NCBI GenBank assembly: GCA_019412865.1
Contig: DXOJ01000626.1
Span: forward strand, 1-9,539
Reading direction: 5' to 3'
Length of the DNA stretch: 9,539 nt
DNA from: Bacteroides sp.
GTDB lineage: Bacteria; Bacteroidota; Bacteroidia; Bacteroidales; Bacteroidaceae
This document shows positions 1 through 7,047 of the stretch, in pieces. Every line of letters begins with the position of its first letter. Within the stretch, counting starts at the first letter, position 1. Below the pieces are notes generated by a model. The model made no database searches. It saw only the letters and a program-made list of their open reading frames with translations, and was not told where the DNA came from. Both the position numbers and the translations under genes were made by a program.

Positions 1-48
1 CACAACTGAATATTAACTTTAGTCATTATGCTGCTTAATTTTGATTAG
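1..48. other. Disrupted junction upstream of the SusD fragment
   Basis: This stretch does not continue the SusD reading frame that follows. Stops lie at 7-9 and 46-48 in the SusD frame, at 14-16 and 20-22 in the second frame, and at 36-38 and 42-44 in the third. It is therefore foreign to the gene, or the gene is decayed here. On the minus strand an ATG (complement of 24-26) opens a frame running off the window edge with the start MTKVNIQL. That would fit the first residues of a gene on an inserted element, but eight residues identify nothing. No terminal inverted repeat can be judged, because only one side is visible. An insertion-sequence edge is inference. Confidence 0.35.
36..43 (+). promoter_or_regulatory. 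Possible Bacteroides -7 box (TAATTTTG) facing the SusD fragment
   Basis: TAATTTTG fits the Bacteroides -7 consensus TAnnTTTG exactly and lies just before the point where the SusD frame becomes open. A good -33 TTTG at 17-21 bases upstream is absent; the nearest similar sequence, TTTA at 18-21, is too close. If it is real it would read outward from the disrupted junction into the SusD fragment and the genes behind it. In AT-rich DNA such a match can occur by chance. Confidence 0.22.
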
Positions 49-969
49 TTACTTACAAGAAATTATTTTTATGATTATCTGGTCATCAACCGTGAAAGTA
101 ATTTGGATAAGCTTCACTCTGCCGGCGAATCGATTCTGATGTATATGGCTCCCTATGCTGATCCGCGGTTGGAGAAATTTTTCACTCCTGCCAATGCTGC
201 TTCTATGCCTGATAACTTCCATTGGGCACCTTATTGGGGACAACCGAAAGTTTCTAATTTGCCGTCGGGAGTCAGCTTGTCTCCCAATCCGCATAGTGGA
301 AAGACGGCTGATGATTACTCTCAATTACAGGATAAATTCACGGAGCAAAGTTATGCAGAAGTAATTATGAATTATGCAGAAGTGTGCCTGTTGAAAAGTG
401 AATTGGTTCATAAAGGTTTGGGAAGTGGTTCGCAAACAGCCGAGGCTTATTACAATGCTGGTGTGAACGCTTCAATGGCTCAATATGGCGTAGACGGTGG
501 AAAAGTAAATAATTATCTTCAGACTCCAGGAATTAAATGGAATACATTGACAGATCTCACAGTCACAGAAGAAGGTGAAGATTATTATAAAGATTTTATC
601 GGCATTGTATCTTCTGCTATTACCTCTGATGAACCTGATCCGATTTATCGTCAGATTATCATGCAGCAATATATAGCTATGTTTTATCAATCGTTGGATG
701 CGTGGACACTGATTCGCCGTAGCCAAGTATTGGAATTCCCGCCGCATTTCTCGCCGGAAACCGGATATGGTGCTGTAAATGCGGGCACCAAGGATAATCC
801 TTATGCTTATATTCCACAGCGATTGGTATATCCCGATAGCGAGAAAACAAACAATGAATATGAATTGACGAAAGGTATTGCCAATCTCGATGGTGGACAG
901 GATGCAATGTCGACTAAGTTATGGTTTGCATTGCCGACTAAGACTAACCCTTATTTGACGAATAATTAA
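49..969 (+). pseudogene. SusD/RagB-like outer-membrane lipoprotein, 5'-truncated
   Basis: This is the C-terminal 306 residues of a SusD-like nutrient-binding lipoprotein of the SusD_like-2 (RagB-type) group, which sits on the cell surface and hands glycans to a SusC-type TonB-dependent transporter. Seen: the segment APYADPRLEKFF, the TPR-like helix around SYAEVIMNYAEVCLLKSEL followed by AYYNAGVNASMAQYGV, a tryptophan-containing helix with WTLIRRSQ, and the typical tail with PQRLVYPDSE, GGQDAMSTKLWF. Family members are usually about 480-560 residues and start with a lipoprotein signal; both the signal and roughly the first 200 residues are missing. The frame is open only from 49 (stop TAG at 46-48). 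The first start-like codons are TTG at 103 and ATG at 139, neither preceded by anything resembling a signal peptide. No SusC partner is visible. The fragment ends 3 bases before the next gene, so they probably belonged to one operon. The family call is firm; the pseudogene status rests on the upstream stops and would fall if these were sequencing errors. Confidence 0.8.
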
Positions 970-972
970 AAA

Positions 973-2076
973 ATGAAGGATATGAAAAAGATAACTATTA
1001 TATTGCTCGGATTCATCGCTTTGTTAGCTGTATCTTGTGATAAAGACGATCATTTGGCTCCTGATAAGAGCAAATATGTGTATGATATACCACAGACGGA
1101 TTTACCTGTGGATGCGATAGTCGGTGCTTATTATACCAATATAACTTCCTCTTCCAATTGGTTAAAATCCGGTAAGAAAATATATGCCGGTACTCCTTTG
1201 TTGGGTGAATATTTGTCTACAACCAGTGGCGTGTTACAGCAACAGCTTGCTTGGGCGGATGAGGCTGCCTTGGACTTTCTGATAGTTACTTGGGATGCTG
1301 CTTCAGCAGATAATACATTGATTACAAACTTTAAGTCTGTACGTACGGCAGCCAATGCAAAAGTCCGCTTAGTGATCAATTATAACACCAAACATCTGAA
1401 AGTATCTAATGACAAACCGCTTCAAGAGGAAGAGAATTTGAATAAGATGATCAATGACTTTACGAATACTTTAGTGCCTTTATTTAATGATGAGGCCTAT
1501 TATAAAATGAACGGAAGACCGGTTATTCTAATAACTCCGTCTAACCTTTCTTCTTCTGCATTGAAGAGTATTGATTATTCTTTGGTCATCCCGGCATTAA
1601 AGAAGGCTGTATCAGAATTGGGGTATGATCTTTATACGATTGGAGAATTTACTACCGGTTGGGTAGCTCCGGTGAATTATGAGGAACATCAGATTGCTTC
1701 TTTTGATGGAGTGACAGTGAACGATTGGTCAACGAATATGTACGACCGTTATTATGCCTTTTTCAGTTTTGTTGATTTGAATTGGGCCAATTGGAAGACT
1801 ACAATAGCCAAATGGAATACAGACTTTGTTCCTTGTATCTTTCCTTCTTATAATGACCGTATCAATTCAACTTCAAGTTATAAATATACTTTCGGGCAAG
1901 ATGGAGAGACTGCTGATTATATTAATTTCTGTAATGTAGCTAAACGGAATATCGGAAGTAAAAACATTGTGTTAGTCAATTCATGGAATAATTACCAGAA
2001 AGGAACGAATTTGGAACCGACGGAGGAAAACAAATCTGAATTTCTGAAGATAACCAGAAATCAATTTAAGAAGTAA
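973..2076 (+). CDS. GH99/WbsX-like surface lipoprotein lacking the catalytic glutamates
   Basis: The 367-residue protein starts with a lipoprotein signal: a basic start, a hydrophobic run and the lipobox AVSC with the lipidated Cys at residue 22. A second in-frame ATG at 982 gives a more compact signal (Cys 19) and may be the true start. The mature part begins near DAIVGAYYTN (about residue 48) and runs as one alpha/beta domain to the end, with FLIVTWDAASADN and a C-terminal WNNYQKGTNLEP (W338-P349). That last motif matches WNEWxEGTxLEP of GH99 endo-alpha-mannosidases and the WbsX-like family (PF14307). In GH99 the two Glu of WNExxEG are catalytic; here they are Asn 340 and Lys 343. The fold assignment is by motif and length (GH99 is about 360-380 residues). 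A glycan-binding role on the cell surface, like other non-catalytic proteins of Sus-type loci, is inferred. The gene lies 3 bases after the SusD fragment, so it is almost certainly co-transcribed. Other possibilities are an enzyme using different residues, or a decayed one. Confidence 0.78.
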   Translation: MKDMKKITIILLGFIALLAVSCDKDDHLAPDKSKYVYDIPQTDLPVDAIVGAYYTNITSSSNWLKSGKKIYAGTPLLGEYLSTTSGVLQQQLAWADEAALDFLIVTWDAASADNTLITNFKSVRTAANAKVRLVINYNTKHLKVSNDKPLQEEENLNKMINDFTNTLVPLFNDEAYYKMNGRPVILITPSNLSSSALKSIDYSLVIPALKKAVSELGYDLYTIGEFTTGWVAPVNYEEHQIASFDGVTVNDWSTNMYDRYYAFFSFVDLNWANWKTTIAKWNTDFVPCIFPSYNDRINSTSSYKYTFGQDGETADYINFCNVAKRNIGSKNIVLVNSWNNYQKGTNLEPTEENKSEFLKITRNQFKK

Positions 2077-2086
2077 TAGTTATTAA

Positions 2087-2129
2087 TAACGGGATACGAT
2101 GTATCAGGCAGATCGTCGTATCTCGTGAT
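2087..2129 (+). promoter_or_regulatory. Intergenic stem-loop between the two glycan genes
   Basis: CGGGATACGA at 2090-2099 pairs with TCGTATCTCG at 2116-2125 with one G-U wobble. The stem extends by A2089-U2126 outside and by a wobble and a G-C pair inside, leaving a loop of about 12 bases. No U-run follows (GAUAACAAU), so it is not a canonical intrinsic terminator. It fills most of the 68-base gap, and no TAnnTTTG promoter is seen before the next gene. A role in mRNA stability, processing or partial termination, setting different levels of the two proteins, is inferred. Confidence 0.5.
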
Positions 2130-2144
2130 AACAATAAATAATTT

Positions 2145-4169
2145 ATGAGAAAGAAAATAATATCGGTCGTTTGTTTTCTCTTGGCTGTTTTTGTATCTCA
2201 TGGGATAGCTGCGGATTCTGCTCCCTTTTTCTTTTTGCAATTAAGTGATCCCCAATTTGGCTTCATGGATAATAATAAGAGTATTTCGGCAGAAACAGAG
2301 GCTATGAATAAGGCTGTGACAGCTATAAATCAGTTAAAACCTCCGTTTGTGGTGATAACCGGTGATTTTGTAAATAATTCGAAGAGTAAGGAACAGATTG
2401 CTGCTTATAAGTCGATGATTGCTCAAATAGACTCTTCAGTAAAGGTTTATATGATTCCGGGAAATCACGATATAGGTAAGGTCAGCCGAGCTTCTATAGA
2501 TAATTATAAAAAGAACTACGGAGAAACCCATTTTTCATTCAGGTATGGTGATTGTGCATTTATAGGTATTGATTCAAATATAATAAAAGAAGAGGACAAG
2601 GAGAGGGAAGAAGTTCAATTTAAGTGGCTGGAACAGGAATTACAGAAAACGAAGGATGCCAGATTCAAGTTTGTTTTTACTCATTGCTCTGTTTTTCTGA
2701 AACGGATGGATGAACCTGTGAATTATTCGAATTTCTCTTTGCCTATGCGAGAGAAATATGTGCGTTTGTTTCAGAAATATGGAGTAAACGCAATATTTGC
2801 GGGGCATTTACATAACAATGCTTATGGAAAGGTTGGCAATATGGAAATGATAACGATAGGTCCGGTAGGAAAGGTGCTGGGGACAGGGTATCAAGGGATG
2901 AATCTTGTGAAAGTATATCCGGATCGGTTTATCAGTGAATTTATTGCCTTAAATCAACTTCCTAAAGAGGTGGTGATGTCTGATCCGGCGACAAAAACGA
3001 CGGAGTCGATGAGTCGTGTCCGTTTCAAATCAATAAGGAATTTAGTGATGGCAGGGTATCAGGGTTGGTTTAATACTCCTGAAGACGGTGCTGGTTTGGG
3101 TTGGAAACATTTTGAAAAAGAAAAAGAGTTCAAACCGGGCAAGTGTACCATTGATCTTTGGCCGGATGTTTCTGAATATGAGAAAACCTATGAAACGGCT
3201 TTTAAGTTACCTGATGAGACACCAGCAAAGGTTTTTAGTTCGTATGATGCTTCTACTACAGATCTGCATTTTAAATGGATGAAGCAATATGGAATTGATG
3301 GGGTATTTATGCAACGTTTTGTTGTTTCTATACGAAATCAGAAAGGGAAGGATAATTATAATAAGATACTGAATAATGCTGTTCTTTCGGCAGAAAAGTA
3401 TGACCGGGCAATTTGCCTGATGTATGACCTTTCCGGTATGGAAGCCGGTGAAGAAGATATATTGATACGTGACTGGAAAGAGCTGTGTGAGAAGTATAAA
3501 CTAGTTTCCCGGAACAACAATCATTATGTTTATCATCATGGTAAACCGTTAGTTGCTGTTTGGGGAATAGGGTTTAATGATCGCCGTAAATATGGATATG
3601 AGCAGGTAAAGAAAATCATTGATTTCTTGAAGAGTGAAGGTTGTTCCATATTGGTAGGTGTACCTACTCATTGGCGGACATTAACGATAGATGCTGTCTC
3701 TGATACGCGATTGCTCGAACTGGTAAAACAGGCGGATATTGTCCATCCATGGTTGGTGGGACGTTTTGATAATCATACGTATGAGCCATATCGTAAATCG
3801 ATAGAGGAAGATATAAAGTGGTGCAAAGCGAATGGTAAAGATTATATGCCGGTGTTGTTTCCGGGCTTTAGTTGGCATAACATGAAAAAGGATGCTCCGC
3901 AAAACATGATTCCGAGATTAGGGGGACGTTTCTTCTGGCAACAGGTGAAAGGTGCTGTAGATGCAGGAGCAGAGAGCCTTTATTTGGCAATGTTTGATGA
4001 GATAGATGAGGGGACGGCTTTCTTTAAATGTACAAATACACCTCCGGTGGGTGAAAGTTCTTTTATAACTTATGAAGGAGAAGCACCCGATCATTATCTT
4101 TGGCTGGCAGGTGAAGCTGCTAAATATTTGAGAGGAGAACTGCGTTCGTCCCGGATGCCGGTTCGATAA
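2145..4169 (+). CDS. Secreted metallophosphoesterase fused to a GH71/99-like glycosidase domain
   Basis: The 674-residue protein has a signal peptide (about 1-22, cleavage likely near GIA-AD). Residues about 25-280 form a calcineurin-like metallophosphoesterase. Seen: SDPQFG (D35, Q37), TGDFVN (D74), GNHD (N107, H108), THC (H180) and GHLHNN (H221, H223). The first motif is D-x-Q rather than D-x-H, as I recall from CPPED1-like members. Residues about 295-665 form a GH71/99-like barrel: AGYQGWF (303-309), CLMYDLSGM, PLVAVWGIGF, HPWLVGRF and MFDEIDEGT (616-624). The last motif places E619 and E622 at the spacing of the GH99 catalytic pair. The protein is probably periplasmic or exported. It would remove a phosphate or phosphodiester and cut the same glycan, but neither substrate is shown by sequence. 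It follows the GH99-like lipoprotein after 68 bases without its own promoter, so they are probably one operon. The start is supported by the A-rich AATAAATAATTT leader. Domain calls are firm; activity is inferred. Confidence 0.87.
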   Translation: MRKKIISVVCFLLAVFVSHGIAADSAPFFFLQLSDPQFGFMDNNKSISAETEAMNKAVTAINQLKPPFVVITGDFVNNSKSKEQIAAYKSMIAQIDSSVKVYMIPGNHDIGKVSRASIDNYKKNYGETHFSFRYGDCAFIGIDSNIIKEEDKEREEVQFKWLEQELQKTKDARFKFVFTHCSVFLKRMDEPVNYSNFSLPMREKYVRLFQKYGVNAIFAGHLHNNAYGKVGNMEMITIGPVGKVLGTGYQGMNLVKVYPDRFISEFIALNQLPKEVVMSDPATKTTESMSRVRFKSIRNLVMAGYQGWFNTPEDGAGLGWKHFEKEKEFKPGKCTIDLWPDVSEYEKTYETAFKLPDETPAKVFSSYDASTTDLHFKWMKQYGIDGVFMQRFVVSIRNQKGKDNYNKILNNAVLSAEKYDRAICLMYDLSGMEAGEEDILIRDWKELCEKYKLVSRNNNHYVYHHGKPLVAVWGIGFNDRRKYGYEQVKKIIDFLKSEGCSILVGVPTHWRTLTIDAVSDTRLLELVKQADIVHPWLVGRFDNHTYEPYRKSIEEDIKWCKANGKDYMPVLFPGFSWHNMKKDAPQNMIPRLGGRFFWQQVKGAVDAGAESLYLAMFDEIDEGTAFFKCTNTPPVGESSFITYEGEAPDHYLWLAGEAAKYLRGELRSSRMPVR

Positions 4170-4220
4170 GGATGTGGAGTATAATAGCCGGATATATTTC
4201 GTTATTGGTGCAGAGTAACT

Positions 4221-4235
4221 ATATTATTTTAATAT
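4221..4235. promoter_or_regulatory. Inverted repeat upstream of the regulator promoter
   Basis: ATATTA at 4221-4226 and TAATAT at 4230-4235 form a perfect 6-bp dyad around TTT. It lies 6 bases before the putative -33 element of the regulator gene, a usual place for an activator or autoregulatory operator. It is purely A/T in an AT-rich gap, so chance is a serious alternative. The rest of the gap 4170-4289 shows no convincing terminator for the preceding gene. Confidence 0.25.
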
Positions 4236-4241
4236 CCTAAG

Positions 4242-4270
4242 ATTGAAAAAACATATTTTTTATATCTTTG
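4242..4270 (+). promoter_or_regulatory. Bacteroides-type promoter of the transmembrane regulator gene
   Basis: TATCTTTG at 4263-4270 fits the -7 consensus TAnnTTTG exactly. ATTG at 4242-4245 is a -33-like element (consensus TTTG) 17 bases upstream. Transcription would start at about 4275-4278, leaving a leader of only 12-15 bases before the ATG at 4290. The regulator would therefore be transcribed independently of the glycan block. Confidence 0.6.
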
Positions 4271-4289
4271 CTTCAAATAAGCTTTTACT

Positions 4290-6914
4290 ATGAAATATAT
4301 CCGACTGCTATTTTATATTTTATTTATCTCGAAGACTATAGTCACTTGGGGTGGTGAAAATATCGGAGGCCTTTCTTTTCGTGCTTATGAATATTCAAAA
4401 GATGAACGTACTTCATTCATCATACCGTCCGGCAATCAGGGAGTGAGATTCAAAGATTATTTATCTGTTTCTTTTGATTTGAAGATTAGGGAAAAAGGCG
4501 AGCATTTTGGTTATGTATGCCGTATGATTGTTGACAATAGAAATAGCCTCAATCTGATATTGGTTAATCCTGTAAACGAAAAGCCTTATTTGTGTTTGAT
4601 TAAAGACCAGCAATATTTAGGAAAGATACACTCTTCTGCGCCTATCGATATTCATGAATGGAATAGGATAAAGATAGAATTGGAGTATAAAAATGATACG
4701 TTATATGTTCGAAATAATGGTTCTCTTATTTTTAAAGAGAAAGTTACCGCCCCGGATAATCATTCTGTTAAAGTCTGCTTTGGTGCTAATAAATTAGCTT
4801 CTTATACCACTTCGGACATGGCACCTATTATTTTGAAGGATGTACAGATCGGTCTGGAACCTGGGAGCATAAAATATGAATGGTCGTTGGAGCAAGCCGT
4901 ATCTGACACTTTGCTTCAGGACAAGTTTCGGCAGATGACAGCTTTTATATCAAATCCGGAATGGATTATTAATAGTCATATATATTGGAAACATAGGAAA
5001 ACGTTATCTTTTTCATCCAAGACTTTTCCTGTCCCGTGTGAAGATCAGTCGGCATGTTATTTTATTGCAAAAGATCGTATTGTCAAATATGATTTAATAC
5101 GGAGTACAACTAAAGAATATGTTTTCTCGCCGCTGATTGATGTAAATCGGATCACTAACCAGTTTCTTTTTGTTCCTTTGAAAGATAAAGGTAGCCAGTT
5201 GGTTTATTATGACTTTGAGAAGCCTGATGGGGAGAATTTGTCTTTTTTCAATTTTCAAACAAAAAGTTGGTCTACTCCTATCCAACGGAAAAGGCAGTCT
5301 TCTTATACACAACATAATCGGTTTTTCAATCCAAAAGATTCATCCATTGTACAAATTCTGGGGTATGGATTTCATTTGTATACCCGTGAGTTGAATAGAA
5401 TATCTCTGTCGGGTGAAGTGATAAAGGGAGAGTTGCCGGATGTGATTACTCCTCGCTATTTGAGTGCCATAGGGAAGACCGATTCGCTGGTTTATATTTA
5501 TGGAGGATTGGGAAATGACTTGGGCAAACAGGAGTATGGGGTCGTTCATTATAAGGATTTGTATAAATTGAACTTAAATGATTATTCTTTGGAAAAAAAG
5601 TGGGCTATACCGGAGAATCTTTGTGATGAGGTAGCTGCTTCTACGTTGATAGTTGATGAAGTAGAAAAAGGTGAACATGCAAAAGGATTGTTTTTTTCTT
5701 CAGGTCGTTTTCTATCTTCTCTAGTTTTGAAAGATTTAAATTTGGAGAATGGACAAGAAACTGTTTTAGGTGATACAATACCTTATACTTTCTTAGATGT
5801 TAATTCTCATGCAGATTTAATTTATCTTGCTTCAGAAAAATGTTATTACGCTGTAACAGTTCACCAAGTAGAGGGGAATAATTATGAAGCTAATATTTAT
5901 TCTATTGCATCTCCAGTGTTGCCTATTCAAAATATAACAGTACAGGAAAACAGGGGGACTTGGTGGAAATTACTGTTTGTATGTATTTGTGTAGCAGGTT
6001 TAGGGGGAATTGGGTGGAGATTAAAGAATAGCAGAAAGCATGATAAGAAAGAAGCTATATCTATTTCGCAACAAGATATTTGTGAAAAAGAAGAAGGGGT
6101 TGTTTCAGATATAAATAGTGAAAAAGAAATTCAAGAAAATGACCACCTATATTCCTCGTTTGAAGCTCCTGTATTGAACACCACACCGGGAATTTATATG
6201 CTAAACGGATTTCAGGTAATTAATCGGGATTTAAAAGACATTACCGAAAAATTTACGCCCATTATGCGTCAATTATTATCTGTTATTATTCTTTATTCCA
6301 ATCAGAATAATAAGGGGATTTCTAATATCAAGTTAAAAGAATTGTTGTGGTATGATAAGTCAGAAGAGAGTTTCTCTAATAACCGTAGTGTAAATATACG
6401 TAAGATACGTCTTTTGTTGGAAGAGGTAGGAGATACGGAGATATCATCAGCAAATGGTTATTGGTACTTTCTTAATAAGGGGCATGTATATAATGATTAT
6501 ACTATAGCAAATCAATTGATGCAAAAGATGACGCCTTTAGATGTGGTCCATAAGGAAGATCTAGAAAAATTATTGAGTCTGGCTTCATTTGGTCAATTGC
6601 TTCCTAATATGCAATTTGATTGGGTAGATAGTTTTAAAGCAGATTATTCCGATTCAATGATTGATCTTCTGAGTCGGTTAAGAGATAGCAAGCAATTTGT
6701 AGGAAATGATAACTTGAGAATACAAATCTCAAATTGTATTCTGCGATTTGATTCATTAGATGAAGAGTCTGTTCGCGTTAAGTGCCGTGCTTTAGTGGAT
6801 TTGAAACGCATGGGAATGGCATATACTGCATTTGATCAATTCACCAAGGAGTATAAGCTAATATTGAATGAGGATTTTAAATATAGTTTTGAGCAGTTTA
6901 TAAGTGAAGTGTAA
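4290..6914 (+). CDS. Membrane-spanning one-component regulator: LamG/kelch sensor, TM helix, OmpR-type wHTH plus BTAD-like domain
   Basis: The 874-residue protein appears to join sensing and DNA binding across the inner membrane. An N-terminal hydrophobic stretch (about 1-20) looks like a signal peptide. Residues about 24-190 resemble a LamG/concanavalin-type beta-sandwich (VSFDLKIRE, WNRIKIELEYKNDTLYVRNNG). Residues about 220-550 are beta-rich with a clear kelch-like segment near 387-440 (TPRYLSAIG, VYIYGGLGN, DLYKLNLNDYSLEKKW), suggesting a propeller. A single transmembrane helix lies at about 559-578 (LLFVCICVAGLGGIGW), followed by the basic RLKNSRKHDKK, which puts the C-terminus in the cytoplasm. 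After an acidic linker, residues about 634-730 resemble an OmpR-type winged helix (NGFQVI, LLSVIILYS, RSVNIRKIRLLLEEVG, wing GYWYF). Residues about 735-874 are helical, like the BTAD/TPR part of SARP activators (MGMAYTAFDQFTKEYKLILNED). It has its own promoter and lies between a glycan block and a protease gene, its likely targets. The architecture is inferred from motifs; automatic annotation might call it a kelch or hypothetical protein. Confidence 0.75.
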   Translation: MKYIRLLFYILFISKTIVTWGGENIGGLSFRAYEYSKDERTSFIIPSGNQGVRFKDYLSVSFDLKIREKGEHFGYVCRMIVDNRNSLNLILVNPVNEKPYLCLIKDQQYLGKIHSSAPIDIHEWNRIKIELEYKNDTLYVRNNGSLIFKEKVTAPDNHSVKVCFGANKLASYTTSDMAPIILKDVQIGLEPGSIKYEWSLEQAVSDTLLQDKFRQMTAFISNPEWIINSHIYWKHRKTLSFSSKTFPVPCEDQSACYFIAKDRIVKYDLIRSTTKEYVFSPLIDVNRITNQFLFVPLKDKGSQLVYYDFEKPDGENLSFFNFQTKSWSTPIQRKRQSSYTQHNRFFNPKDSSIVQILGYGFHLYTRELNRISLSGEVIKGELPDVITPRYLSAIGKTDSLVYIYGGLGNDLGKQEYGVVHYKDLYKLNLNDYSLEKKWAIPENLCDEVAASTLIVDEVEKGEHAKGLFFSSGRFLSSLVLKDLNLENGQETVLGDTIPYTFLDVNSHADLIYLASEKCYYAVTVHQVEGNNYEANIYSIASPVLPIQNITVQENRGTWWKLLFVCICVAGLGGIGWRLKNSRKHDKKEAISISQQDICEKEEGVVSDINSEKEIQENDHLYSSFEAPVLNTTPGIYMLNGFQVINRDLKDITEKFTPIMRQLLSVIILYSNQNNKGISNIKLKELLWYDKSEESFSNNRSVNIRKIRLLLEEVGDTEISSANGYWYFLNKGHVYNDYTIANQLMQKMTPLDVVHKEDLEKLLSLASFGQLLPNMQFDWVDSFKADYSDSMIDLLSRLRDSKQFVGNDNLRIQISNCILRFDSLDEESVRVKCRALVDLKRMGMAYTAFDQFTKEYKLILNEDFKYSFEQFISEV

Positions 6915-6977
6915 CTTATAGGTCGATGTATTACAAAAAATATTGTGTAGTTTTTCTGGAGGAAAAAGTCGATTTTA

Positions 6978-7009
6978 TTGGAGTTAATTCTTTATAATTC
7001 TTAAATTTG
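6978..7009 (+). promoter_or_regulatory. Bacteroides-type promoter of the metalloprotease gene
   Basis: TAAATTTG at 7002-7009 fits TAnnTTTG exactly. The -33 element is poor: TTG at 6978-6980, 21 bases upstream, is the best candidate. A weak -33 box would suit a promoter that needs an activator. Transcription would begin near 7014-7017, giving a leader of about 31-34 bases before the ATG at 7048. Confidence 0.55.
6985..7004 (+). repeat. Tandem 10-bp direct repeat overlapping the protease promoter
   Basis: TAATTCTTTA (6985-6994) is followed directly by TAATTCTTAA (6995-7004), a 9 of 10 match with the period of one DNA helical turn. The repeat fills the spacer between the -33 and -7 regions and runs into the first bases of the -7 box. 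OmpR-type and SARP winged-helix activators bind short direct repeats at about one-turn spacing near the promoter (established for those families), so this is a candidate operator for the regulator encoded just upstream. Low sequence complexity is the main caution. Confidence 0.4.
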
Positions 7010-7047
7010 TATCCTATTACAGAATATGAATTAACACTATTATCAAA

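Noticed and set aside
49..324. Minus-strand open frame of 91 codons opposite the SusD fragment
   Set aside because: It lies wholly opposite a frame with clear SusD homology, has Arg/Ile-rich low-quality composition and no recognisable motif.
3088..3282. Short forward frame inside the phosphoesterase-glycosidase gene
   Set aside because: It is a +1 shadow of the real gene; the in-frame product has continuous domain motifs across this stretch.
4190..4237. GGATAT...ATATCC inverted repeat after the phosphoesterase-glycosidase gene
   Set aside because: Six paired bases with a loop of about 36 bases are expected by chance in AT-rich DNA.
6957..6963. TGGAGGA as a Shine-Dalgarno site for a small gene
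   Set aside because: No start codon with an open frame of useful length follows at the right distance, and genes here do not use strong Shine-Dalgarno sites.
6951..6967. TTTTTC...GAAAAA hairpin after the regulator gene as a terminator
   Set aside because: The 6-bp stem is almost all A-U, has a 5-base loop and no following U-run, so it would not be stable enough to call.
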